DNA from: an uncultured bacterium
Lineage (GTDB): Bacteria; Bacillota; Clostridia; Lachnospirales; Lachnospiraceae
Direction of reading: 5' to 3'
Assembly: GCA_947086625.1 (NCBI GenBank)
Contig: CAMTZV010000116.1
Location: 1 to 5,795, forward strand
DNA length: 5,795 nucleotides
Shown here: positions 1 to 5,795 of the stretch, piece after piece
Numbering within the stretch: the stretch's first letter is position 1
Layout of the letters: every line of letters starts with the position of its first letter
The notes under the pieces: model-generated
Database searches by the model: none
What the model saw: only the letters and a program-made list of their open reading frames with translations
Told to the model about the DNA's origin: nothing
Program-made: the position numbers and the translations under genes

Positions 1-642
1 AAGATCATAAATGCAGGTGGCTCTGCGGAGGGACCGGGCTGGTTCGTGGCATACACCTATTGTATGAACAGTGTCAATATGCTTTTGTTCGTTCCCATTG
101 CCGTTGCTTTTGCAGGCGGAGAGAACACGGAGGCTGAGCTGCACAGCCGTTTTTACCTGTTCAGCTATATCCGTTCAGGCAGAAAACAGTATCTCACAGG
201 AAAAGCGGCAGGGCTTCTGGTCTCCGGCGGCCTGACGGCCTTTTTTGCCATGGCATTCCTTTTGGTGATCTGTATACTAAGGTTTGGGCAGTATCCCTCT
301 TTGATCGATGGAAACTATGATATAGCCGTGCTTGCGGGCAGAACGGCCGTAAGTTTTCTGAGGCTGTTTTTAAACGGCGCTTTTTGGGCGCTGGTTGGCG
401 GTTTGGCGGCGGTCATAACGAAAAACCGCTATATGTCCTATGCCGTTCCTTTTATTCTTTATTATGTCCTGACCGTATTTCAGGAGCGTTACTATCAAAA
501 AGCATTCTTCTTAAGCCCCCGCTATTGGGCGGCGTCTATTTATTACAATGATATTTTCTGTATCACTGTATTAGCGGCCGGTTCTTTTTTGACAGCGTTG
601 ATCTTTATGTTCGCAATAGAAAGGAGACTGCGGTATGCGTGA
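1..642 (+). CDS. ABC-2 type transporter membrane subunit (5' end missing)
   Basis: This is an integral membrane subunit of an ABC exporter. The frame is open from base 1; the GTG at 46 is the first possible start in the window, but the frame reads through upstream of it and no ribosome binding site precedes it, so the true start lies outside. The visible 213 residues contain about five hydrophobic segments (window residues roughly 25-39, 68-94, 115-139, 145-160 and 184-205). The Arg/Lys-rich stretch RSGRKQYLTGK just before the second segment is typical of the cytoplasmic loop of ABC-2 permeases, where a conserved R-x-x-R-x-x-W/Y-like pattern is common. It overlaps the next permease by 8 bases and is followed closely by an ATPase, so it is very likely one half of a heterodimeric membrane channel. 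The substrate is unknown; a peptide antibiotic or similar amphiphile is inferred from the ATPase type. Sequence similarity in this family is low, so the call rests on hydrophobicity and context. Confidence 0.8.
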   Translation, partial: KIINAGGSAEGPGWFVAYTYCMNSVNMLLFVPIAVAFAGGENTEAELHSRFYLFSYIRSGRKQYLTGKAAGLLVSGGLTAFFAMAFLLVICILRFGQYPSLIDGNYDIAVLAGRTAVSFLRLFLNGAFWALVGGLAAVITKNRYMSYAVPFILYYVLTVFQERYYQKAFFLSPRYWAASIYYNDIFCITVLAAGSFLTALIFMFAIERRLRYA

Positions 643-1528
643 TATGAAACAGGCTTTTCGTATTGCAGGTCAGAATTTTTCCGGATGGGGAAAAAATCCA
701 AGGATCTGGACGACCTTCATTCTGGCGGCTGTATTATGTCTGATGCTGTCGGATCAGATCATTTCCCATGCGATAAAATATGAAACAATCCTTCAGGCAT
801 TCGAGCCGTTTATCTGGACATATGGGGACGCGTCCTCTGTTATGCTTTCCTCCCTGCTTTTGATTCTGCTCTTTGCGGACATGCCGTTTATCAGTCAGGC
901 AACTCCCTATTGGCTTGTACGTACAAAACGGAAGGTATGGCTCGCGGGCCAGATCATCTATGTGATTCTGGCAACCGTGATCTATAATATCTTTCTGGCA
1001 GTGATGCTTGGAATCATGGGAGCCCCCTTTTCCTTTGCGGGGAATGTGTGGAGCGAGACAGCAGCGATGCTGGGCTATGGCGGCGGAGAGGGCATAACCG
1101 TTCCTGTTTCGATCAAAACAATGGAAAGCTCCACTCCTTACGGCTGCGCGGCTGTCGTATTTGGACTTGTACTTTTGTATACTCTTTTTATCGCGGTTCT
1201 CATGTTGTTTTTAAATCTGACTGCCGGAAATATGGCAGGGGTGATCGGCGCTTTTGCAGTCAGCCTGTATGGGCTCCTGCTGAATCCGGATATTCTTCGG
1301 AAGCTGTTTCATTTTACAGGAAATCAGGCATACAGGGCGAACGTACTCTGCGGCTGGCTGTCTCCGCTGAACCACGCTACCTTCCCCATGCACAGCTTTG
1401 GCTATGATTACCTGCCGGGGATTGGGGTGAGCATGTTCATATTTGTGGTATTGATCGCCGTGCTGATCATCTCATCTGCCGTCCGGATTCGCGGTTATAA
1501 TTTCTCTTTTACGCAGATGAACGAATAA
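635..1528 (+). CDS. ABC-2 type transporter membrane subunit, second permease
   Basis: This is the second membrane subunit of the exporter, 297 residues. The ATG at 635 is preceded by AAGGAG at 621-626 at good spacing and sits inside the end of the upstream gene (ATGCGTGA overlap), which indicates translational coupling. Six hydrophobic segments can be read at about residues 24-40, 68-84, 104-128, 171-194, 197-216 and 262-282, with a basic cytoplasmic loop (VRTKRKVW, 95-102) before the third. A long region between segments 3 and 4 (about 130-170) is rich in Gly and polar residues and would be extracytoplasmic. The short basic C-terminus is expected to be cytoplasmic. Length and six-segment layout match ABC-2 permeases such as BcrB or LanE/LanG proteins, although no family-specific motif is visible. 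It would pair with the preceding permease and the ATPase encoded 12 bases downstream. Confidence 0.8.
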   Translation: MRDMKQAFRIAGQNFSGWGKNPRIWTTFILAAVLCLMLSDQIISHAIKYETILQAFEPFIWTYGDASSVMLSSLLLILLFADMPFISQATPYWLVRTKRKVWLAGQIIYVILATVIYNIFLAVMLGIMGAPFSFAGNVWSETAAMLGYGGGEGITVPVSIKTMESSTPYGCAAVVFGLVLLYTLFIAVLMLFLNLTAGNMAGVIGAFAVSLYGLLLNPDILRKLFHFTGNQAYRANVLCGWLSPLNHATFPMHSFGYDYLPGIGVSMFIFVVLIAVLIISSAVRIRGYNFSFTQMNE

Positions 1529-1540
1529 AAGGAGGACAAA

Positions 1541-2182
1541 ATGGAATATGCAATCAGACTGAAGGGACTGACAAAATCCTTTCAAAAAGAAAAAGTATTG
1601 AAGGACATTACCCATGATTTTGAAAAAGGGAAGATCCATGGGATCATGGGCTTCAACGGCTCAGGAAAAACCGTCATGTTTAAATGCATCTGTGGATTTT
1701 TACGACCTGAGAGCGGCACAGTCCTCGTAGGGGGAAAGCAGATCGGGAAGGAGGTGGATTTTCCGGATTCCGTAGGTATTATCATTGAAAATCCCGGTTT
1801 CCTTTTGGGCCTCAGCGGTTTTGCGAACTTGAAAAGACTGGCATCTCTGAAGCATTGTATTTCCGATGACGATGTGAGGGCGGCGATGCGGGCTCTGGGG
1901 CTTGATCCTCTGTCCAAAAAGAAGGTGGGACAGTATTCTCTTGGAATGAGGGAACGTCTTGGCATCGCTCAGGCAATCATGGAAGACCCGGAGCTTTTGA
2001 TATTGGACGAGCCCTTTAACGGTTTGGACAAGCAGGGGGCCGGGGAGGTCTGCGAGCTTTTACGGGGACTAAAGGAGCGGGGAAAGACTGTTCTTGTCGC
2101 AGCGCATAACATGCTGGAGATCGAATGGCTCTGTGATACGATCTGTGAGATGGATGCAGGCGTCCTGACACAGATGAAATAA
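1541..2182 (+). CDS. ABC transporter ATP-binding protein, BcrA/LanF-like
   Basis: This cytoplasmic ATPase hydrolyses ATP to drive the two upstream permeases. The ATG at 1541 follows AAGGAGG at about 1529-1535. All nucleotide-binding motifs are present in its 213 residues: Walker A GFNGSGKT (37-44), signature SLGMRER (133-139, a variant of LSGGQ usual in this subfamily), Walker B LLILDEP (152-158, with Asp156 and catalytic Glu157), D-loop GLD (161-163) and switch His189 (AAHN). The Q-loop position reads IIENPGF (81-87), so Glu83 replaces the usual Gln. An E-loop with the ENPGF/Y sequence is known from lantibiotic immunity and bacitracin-type transporters (LanF, BcrA). The protein stops soon after the H-loop, lacking the extra C-terminal region of about 80-100 residues found in BcrA-sized proteins (about 300 residues); compact LanF-like ATPases of about 210-240 residues are common. 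The substrate is inferred, not shown. Confidence 0.93.
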   Translation: MEYAIRLKGLTKSFQKEKVLKDITHDFEKGKIHGIMGFNGSGKTVMFKCICGFLRPESGTVLVGGKQIGKEVDFPDSVGIIIENPGFLLGLSGFANLKRLASLKHCISDDDVRAAMRALGLDPLSKKKVGQYSLGMRERLGIAQAIMEDPELLILDEPFNGLDKQGAGEVCELLRGLKERGKTVLVAAHNMLEIEWLCDTICEMDAGVLTQMK

Positions 2183-2190
2183 AAATGATA

Positions 2191-2198
2191 CGGAGGGG
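2191..2198 (+). promoter_or_regulatory. Ribosome binding site that fixes the lipoprotein start
   Basis: CGGAGGGG lies 4 bases before the ATG at 2203. An in-frame ATG at 2185 would put this purine-rich site inside the coding region and add six residues (MIRRGK) before the signal peptide. Choosing 2203 gives a standard short lipoprotein signal sequence beginning MKNYILAV. Confidence 0.75.
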
Positions 2199-2202
2199 AA
2201 AA

Positions 2203-3723
2203 ATGAAAAATTATATTTTGGCAGTCATGGCAGGCGCATTGTGTATAACGCTTTCCGGTTGTCAGGCAACGCCCGAAGAGAGCGCGGTAGTCAGCAAAGC
2301 GGACGGGATCAGTGAGGCGGTTGTCTGTGAGCCTCTCAAGGAGGGAGAGACGAGAGAGACGGACGTTCCGGCGCATTGGGAGTTTGAAGAAAAGAAGAGC
2401 AACGACCGCGTGGTCATCCGGGCGGATCTTGAGCTGGGAGAACAAAGCATCGGCAATCTTCCGGTCATAGAGATGAAAAGCCATGAGCTGACGCAGGAAG
2501 AGCTGAAGGAATTGATTGCTTATTTTGCGGACAGCGAGGAATTATATATGCCGCAGATGGTGACAAAGGATGTGTATCAGGCGGTATTAGACAGGATTTC
2601 CAACAAGGAAGGAAGCTACGCGCAATCAGCGTATTCCACATCGATTGCAAGTATCCAAAACGCAACCCGGGAGGGGATGGAGCTTGCCCCGGACGAGACG
2701 TCTACCCCGGAAAAGGCGGAGACAGGATTTTATAAAAAATCAGAGGATTCCGGCGTGGAGGCGGCGCAAAGCTGGATGGGTGCGGAACCGGAAAACACAG
2801 ATACAGAGGATTACTTTGCTGTGGATTTGGGAGAGGACAGGGCAGCACATATAAAAGCAGAGCGGTATAATCAGAAAATTGACAATGACAGCAGCTTTCT
2901 CTGGATGGAGGGCTCTAATTTTATAGAGGAAGAAACAATAGAGCATGAGGAAATGCAGAGTGAGTATTTCAGCAGCTTTGGCATGGATACCAACGGTTAT
3001 ACAGAGAAATTCCATGAGCTGGCGGATGCGTACCGAAAGTGTATGGATAAGATCACCTTCACAGAGGAAGACGGACGGGAACAGGCAAAACAGGTTTTAG
3101 CGGATCTCGGCATCGACGGCATGGGTATTGTAGACTCCGGCCGTACCGTATGGTTTCCGAAGGGCGCATGTTCGGAGAAGAATGGTCTGGGCCTTGGCAG
3201 TGATGTCTTGTGGCAGGGGGATCTGGATCAGGGATTGCCGGGATACCTGTATTCCTTTTCAAGAAGCGTGGAGGGGCTTACCTCAGTTTCCGAGGGCATG
3301 GCTGCGGAAGAAACAACTGACAGCTATATGCCGCCGTTTCGGATAGAAACAATCTCCATTCTGATAACAGAGGAAGGCGTTAAATATTTTAAATGGGATG
3401 GGATAGCGGAGGAAGTCCGTACAGTGACAGAAAATACAAAGCTTCTGCCCTTTGAAAAAATACAGGCAAAGCTGACGGATCAGATCTTTTACTGGTATTC
3501 CGGAAAAGGGCAGTCCGCCAGCGATACTACTTCGCTGGAATATGATGTGATAAGCGCGAAGCTGCAGTATACTTATACCACAGCCTATCAGGAACCGAAA
3601 CATGCATGGCTGGTTCCGGCGTGGATTTTTACCGTCCAGGAAGGTATTGGGGGAAATTCCCTGCAGAATCTTTCCTATGTGATTAACGCTTATGACGGAA
3701 GTGTGATTGGAAAAGTATACTAG
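2203..3723 (+). CDS. Secreted lipoprotein, DUF6034-like, linked to ABC exporter
   Basis: This is a lipoprotein of 506 residues with no known function, expected to be anchored on the outer face of the membrane. The start at 2203 is set by the ribosome binding site at 2191-2198. The signal peptide is short (MKN, then hydrophobic residues 4-17), with lipobox LSGC at 17-20 and Cys20 as the lipidated residue; the mature protein starts CQATPEE. The body is acidic and soluble, with no further membrane segment. Residues about 55-135 form one block (APAHWEFEE, then VVIRADLEL, then ELTQEELKELIAYF). Residues 290-315 (AKQVLADLGIDGMGIV) and 380-425 form a second block. The C-terminus (about 468-506: AWLVPAWIFTVQEG, then YVINAYDGSVIG) resembles the closing strand of PepSY/YycI-like domains. 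From memory the pattern fits DUF6034, a Clostridia lipoprotein family; a database search would settle this. It follows the ATPase by 20 bases and ends the operon, suggesting a role as accessory, sensor or immunity-type lipoprotein for the transporter. Confidence 0.85.
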   Translation: MKNYILAVMAGALCITLSGCQATPEESAVVSKADGISEAVVCEPLKEGETRETDVPAHWEFEEKKSNDRVVIRADLELGEQSIGNLPVIEMKSHELTQEELKELIAYFADSEELYMPQMVTKDVYQAVLDRISNKEGSYAQSAYSTSIASIQNATREGMELAPDETSTPEKAETGFYKKSEDSGVEAAQSWMGAEPENTDTEDYFAVDLGEDRAAHIKAERYNQKIDNDSSFLWMEGSNFIEEETIEHEEMQSEYFSSFGMDTNGYTEKFHELADAYRKCMDKITFTEEDGREQAKQVLADLGIDGMGIVDSGRTVWFPKGACSEKNGLGLGSDVLWQGDLDQGLPGYLYSFSRSVEGLTSVSEGMAAEETTDSYMPPFRIETISILITEEGVKYFKWDGIAEEVRTVTENTKLLPFEKIQAKLTDQIFYWYSGKGQSASDTTSLEYDVISAKLQYTYTTAYQEPKHAWLVPAWIFTVQEGIGGNSLQNLSYVINAYDGSVIGKVY

Positions 3724-3748
3724 GAATCAGCGGCGCTTGAAGTAAGAC

Positions 3749-3785
3749 GGGACAGGGCACAGTCAATGCCGCTGTCCCTCTTTTT
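3749..3785 (+). terminator. Intrinsic terminator ending the ABC/lipoprotein operon
   Basis: GGGACAG (3749-3755) pairs with CTGTCCC (3772-3778), and the stem continues inward as GGCA (3756-3759) with TGCC (3767-3770), leaving one bulged G at 3771 and a 7-base loop. The 11-pair stem is followed by TCTTTTT (3779-3785). It starts 25 bases after the lipoprotein stop codon, so it should separate this operon from the sporulation genes downstream. Confidence 0.9.
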
Positions 3786-3921
3786 ATGCGCAGGCCCGCA
3801 TAGGGAAATTTGCTGCTAAAGCAGCATGCGGGCCGCGCGGCGAGTAGGGAGAAAATCTTCCCTACTCGATTGTATGAAGAGGGCTGCGCCCGTTTTCAAA
3901 TACGGCCAGGCCCTCACGCAT
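3786..3921. repeat. Palindromic intergenic element with three hairpins
   Basis: This 136-base non-coding stretch is made almost entirely of inverted repeats. Hairpin 1 pairs GGCCCGCAT (3793-3801) with ATGCGGGCC (3826-3834), containing an inner hairpin GCTGC-TAAA-GCAGC (3812-3825). Hairpin 2 is a perfect 10-pair stem, CGAGTAGGGA (3841-3850) with TCCCTACTCG (3859-3868). Hairpin 3 pairs GAGGGC (3879-3884) with GCCCTC (3910-3915) around an inner CCGT/ACGG pair (3890-3893 and 3902-3905). The outermost ATGCG (3786-3790) and CGCAT (3917-3921) are complementary and may mark its ends. None of the stems is followed by a T-run, so they are not ordinary terminators. The layout suggests a REP/MITE-like dispersed element, but only one copy is in the window, so repetition is an inference. 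Confidence 0.5.
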
Positions 3922-3950
3922 GAATTCATTTTTCTGTCATAAGATACACT
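3922..3950 (+). promoter_or_regulatory. Possible sigma-E-like promoter before yqfC (weak)
   Basis: GATACACT (3943-3950) matches seven of eight positions of the Bacillus sigma-E -10 consensus (CATACA-A/C-T). GAATTCA (3922-3928), 14 bases upstream, partly resembles the -35 element. Sigma-E control is expected from B. subtilis yqfCD. The difficulty is position: transcription would begin about 7 bases downstream of the -10, which is at or after the only usable start codons (3951/3954). Either the message is leaderless or the real promoter is elsewhere. Confidence 0.25.
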
Positions 3951-4253
3951 ATGATGAGAAAACACCGAGCAAACAAAAACAATCGTATACCGGAGCGGGA
4001 AACGAGGCTTGCGGACGGGCTGGGGCTTCCCAGGGATATCTCCTGCGGAGCGGCGATCATCACCGTAAACGGAAGGCGGGAGCTTGTGCTGGAAAACTAC
4101 AGGGGCATCGTCTCCTATGACGACGAATGCATCTGTATCCAGACAAAGGACTGCCGGGTGACGGTGTCCGGCTGCCGTCTGAAGGTCGATTACTACACCA
4201 ATGAGGAGATGAAAATCGTCGGACTGATCCATCAGATCTGTTATGAGGTGTGA
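3951..4253 (+). CDS. yqfC: Sporulation protein YqfC
   Basis: This is a small soluble protein of 100 residues of the YqfC family. In B. subtilis yqfC lies in the mother-cell sigma-E regulon next to yqfD; its biochemical role is not established. The family features are visible: a basic N-terminus (about 1-18, RKHRANKNNRIPERETR), then LGLPRDI (25-31), then a beta-rich core with IITVNGRRELVLENYRGIVSYDD (36-58, the EN-x-RGI motif being the most characteristic) and a final strand region (VSGCRLKVDYYTNEEMKIVGLI). The upstream frame is closed by a TGA at 3921 with no start between, and no alternative start codon lies before the conserved core, so the start is ATG 3951 or ATG 3954. Neither has a convincing Shine-Dalgarno sequence. 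The stop codon is 3 bases before yqfD. The length is slightly above the usual 90-95 residues because of the basic N-terminus. Identification rests on sequence pattern plus synteny. Confidence 0.9.
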   Translation: MMRKHRANKNNRIPERETRLADGLGLPRDISCGAAIITVNGRRELVLENYRGIVSYDDECICIQTKDCRVTVSGCRLKVDYYTNEEMKIVGLIHQICYEV

Positions 4254-4256
4254 GAA

Positions 4257-5495
4257 ATGCTGCTTTCGATCGTAAAATTTCTCCAGGGCTACCTGCACGT
4301 AACCCTGACGGGGCGGGCGAAGGAGCGCTTTCTGAACCTGTGCTGTAAAAAAAATATTCTGATCTGGAATCTCGTTCCGAACATGGAGGCCGGGGGCTTT
4401 GACTTCTGCATCAGTCTGCGGGGCTTTCGCGCGTCGAAGGAGCTTTTGAAAAAGACCCACACGAATCTGAAGATCCGTAAAAAATGCGGCCTGCCGTTTT
4501 TACTGCACCGCTACCGGGCCAGAAAGCTGTTCGCTTTTGGCATTTTCCTGTGCATCCTGCTCTTGTTCGGGTACTCGCGGTATGTGTGGAAGATCGAGGT
4601 GAACGGCACGTCGAGCCTGTCGGAGGACATGATCCTCACGTGGCTGGAGGAGCAGGGCAAAAGCTTTGGCACGAAAAAGAGCGGGATCGACTGCGCCGCA
4701 CTGGAGGCGGCACTTCGCAGCGATTACGACGTCGTTGCCTGGACTTCGGTAAAGCTCGAGGGCACGAAGCTCACGGTGGATATTCAGGAAAGCCTGCCGC
4801 AGGATGACGTCCCGGAGCTTCCCGCGGAGGGCGCATGGGATATCGTCGCTCCGGAGGAGGCGACCATCGCCTCGATCTATACAAGAGTGGGCACGCCGAT
4901 GGTCGAGAAGGGCGAGGTCGTCTCGAAAGGCGCCGTCCTCATCTCGGGCAGGCTCGATATTATGGACGACAACGGGGAGGTCGCAAACAGCCGGTATGTC
5001 GTATCGGACGGCGACGTGACCGGGACGGTGAAGCGCACCTATCAGAACGAGATTCCGCGGGCCTATCAGAAAAAGGTGTATACAGGGGAGGAAGAGACAT
5101 CCTATACGCTGCAGCTTTTTGGGGTCCGCATTCCAATCCGGCCCGAAAAGGAGGCATATAGTGCATGTGAAACGACGGTAAATGACCGCCAGCTTGAAAT
5201 TTTGAAAAATTTTTATCTGCCGGTGCACCTGCTTAAAACGACCCGAAAAGCCTATGTTTACGAGCAGTCTACGTATACGAAGGAGGAGGTTGAGGCGCTC
5301 GCAAAGGAGGGCTGGGACTCATTTTTGGAAAATTTTGCACAAAAAGGTATTCCAATCATAGTAAAAAATGTTAAAATAGAAACGAATGAAAAAAATTGTG
5401 TCATTCGTGGAAGCCTAAAAGCAGAGATTCCGCTGCTGACATACGCGCCCACCGAGCGCATCACGGAGCAAAAAAAGCCGGAGGATGCGCCGTAA
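4257..5495 (+). CDS. yqfD: Sporulation protein YqfD
   Basis: This is a membrane-anchored sporulation protein of 412 residues, close to the usual length of the family. Its partner gene yqfC lies immediately upstream, and in B. subtilis it is made in the mother cell under sigma-E. GAGGTG at 4245-4250 is the ribosome binding site, overlapping the end of yqfC, so the two are translationally coupled. Domains in order: a cytoplasmic N-terminal part (1-85) opening with the family-typical FLQGYLHVTLTGRAKERFLNL; one transmembrane helix (about 91-108, LFAFGIFLCILLLFGYS); a POTRA/FtsQ-like segment (about 110-178, KIEVNGTSSLSEDMI through LTVDIQE); a likely barrel-sandwich segment around 197-232 (VAPEEATIASI, then GTPMVEKGEVVSKGAVLISG), similar to HlyD-type lipoyl folds; and a C-terminal domain to 412. 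The last two similarities are my pattern reading. Codon use is GC-rich except for an AT-rich patch at about 5321-5400. Confidence 0.93.
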   Translation: MLLSIVKFLQGYLHVTLTGRAKERFLNLCCKKNILIWNLVPNMEAGGFDFCISLRGFRASKELLKKTHTNLKIRKKCGLPFLLHRYRARKLFAFGIFLCILLLFGYSRYVWKIEVNGTSSLSEDMILTWLEEQGKSFGTKKSGIDCAALEAALRSDYDVVAWTSVKLEGTKLTVDIQESLPQDDVPELPAEGAWDIVAPEEATIASIYTRVGTPMVEKGEVVSKGAVLISGRLDIMDDNGEVANSRYVVSDGDVTGTVKRTYQNEIPRAYQKKVYTGEEETSYTLQLFGVRIPIRPEKEAYSACETTVNDRQLEILKNFYLPVHLLKTTRKAYVYEQSTYTKEEVEALAKEGWDSFLENFAQKGIPIIVKNVKIETNEKNCVIRGSLKAEIPLLTYAPTERITEQKKPEDAP

Positions 5496-5575
5496 TCCGG
5501 CGGTTGAATTAAAAGGCTGCGGTGAGCGGTCGAACGGGCCGTGAAGCGCAACAACGAAAGAGGGATACAGAGTAA

Positions 5576-5795
5576 ATGGCATTGACAGAGCTTGCATTGG
5601 ATCTGCCGGCAGAGCATATGGCGAATGTATTCGGCCGGTTTGATGAATATATGAAAAAAACAGAGCGCACACTCCATGTGACAGTCGCCCTGCGGGGCGG
5701 GCAGACGAAGCTGATCGGGGAGGCGGACGCCGTAGAGCGTGCCGCTCACGTATTCGAGCAGCTTTTGACGCTCTCACGGCGCGGCAACACGATCA
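5576..5795 (+). CDS. phoH: PhoH family protein, N-terminal part (cut by window end)
   Basis: The ATG at 5576 opens a frame that runs to the window edge (73 complete codons) and is preceded by AAAGAGGG (5557-5564) at a slightly long spacing of 11 bases. The sequence (MALTELALDLPAEHMANVFG, then LHVTVALRGGQTKLIGEADAVERAAHVFEQLLTLSRRGNTI) matches the N-terminal small RNA-binding-like domain of PhoH/YbeZ proteins, which typically reads as a short strand, a helix, then V-x-x-RG-x-x-x-x-I-x-G and a helix ending in LL. The P-loop ATPase domain that defines the family would lie beyond the window. Gene order yqfC-yqfD-phoH is conserved in Firmicutes and supports the call strongly. PhoH is linked to RNA metabolism and often works near the endoribonuclease YbeY, whose gene normally follows further downstream. 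Confidence 0.88.
   Translation, partial: MALTELALDLPAEHMANVFGRFDEYMKKTERTLHVTVALRGGQTKLIGEADAVERAAHVFEQLLTLSRRGNTI

Noticed and set aside
46..48. GTG as the true start of the first permease
   Set aside because: The frame is open back to base 1 and no ribosome binding site precedes the GTG. The gene is most likely truncated by the window edge.
2185..2202. Earlier in-frame ATG for the lipoprotein
   Set aside because: Its use would place the purine-rich ribosome binding site inside the gene and add MIRRGK before a complete signal peptide. ATG 2203 is the better start.
3862..3921. Minus-strand 19-residue peptide in the palindromic element
   Set aside because: It has no ribosome binding site that I can see and lies within predicted hairpins. 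More likely it is a by-product of a repeat element than a gene.
3816..4460. Minus-strand open frame of 214 codons across yqfC and the intergenic element
   Set aside because: It runs antisense through yqfC and the start of yqfD, both well supported by family and gene order. Its C-terminal part is simply the translation of the palindromic element, and it shows no domain pattern.
4500..5228. Minus-strand open frame of 242 codons inside yqfD
   Set aside because: It is a shadow produced by the GC-rich codons of yqfD. The translation is full of Arg, His, Cys and Pro and has no recognisable motif.
5471..5501. GCCGGA/TCCGGC stem over the yqfD stop codon, with a T-run on the minus strand
   Set aside because: It would terminate only minus-strand transcription, where no gene is present, and the plus-strand side lacks a T-run. 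The stem is only 6 pairs with a 13-base loop, so chance is likely.
5496..5575. Possible terminator or extra gene between yqfD and phoH
   Set aside because: I see no T-run after a stem and no open frame of note. Read-through from yqfD into phoH appears possible.

Overview
The window looks like a chromosomal segment from a spore-forming Clostridia bacterium, most likely Lachnospiraceae. The main reason is the right half, which carries the conserved Firmicutes gene order yqfC-yqfD-phoH. Strong AGGAGG-type ribosome binding sites, a moderate GC content and a lipoprotein resembling a Clostridia-specific family (DUF6034, named from memory) agree with this. The genus cannot be fixed from the sequence alone. 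All supportable genes lie on the plus strand.

Left module (1-3785): a tightly packed operon for an ABC-2 type exporter of the BcrA/LanFEG (peptide antibiotic resistance or immunity) kind. It holds a membrane subunit cut off by the window's left edge, a second membrane subunit overlapping the first by 8 bases, an ATPase 12 bases downstream, and a secreted lipoprotein of 506 residues 20 bases after that. A clear intrinsic terminator follows at 3749-3785. The two permeases probably form the membrane channel, the ATPase powers it, and the lipoprotein would sit on the outer face of the membrane as a partner, sensor or substrate-binding accessory. The ATPase has Glu where most ABC proteins have the Q-loop Gln. 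This E-loop is known from lantibiotic immunity transporters.

Intergenic region (3786-3950): there is no gene here. It contains three successive hairpins (3793-3834, 3841-3868, 3879-3915) with weak inverted ends. It looks like a small palindromic, possibly dispersed, element lying directly in front of yqfC.

Right module (3951-5795): yqfC, yqfD and the start of phoH. YqfC and YqfD are sporulation-associated proteins, made in the mother cell under sigma-E in Bacillus subtilis. PhoH is an ATPase of the PhoH/YbeZ family whose gene usually continues into yqfF and ybeY. yqfC and yqfD are nearly contiguous and almost certainly co-transcribed. phoH follows after an 80-base gap with no terminator seen in the plus direction. 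yqfD is GC-rich for most of its length but contains an abruptly AT-rich stretch near its 3' end.
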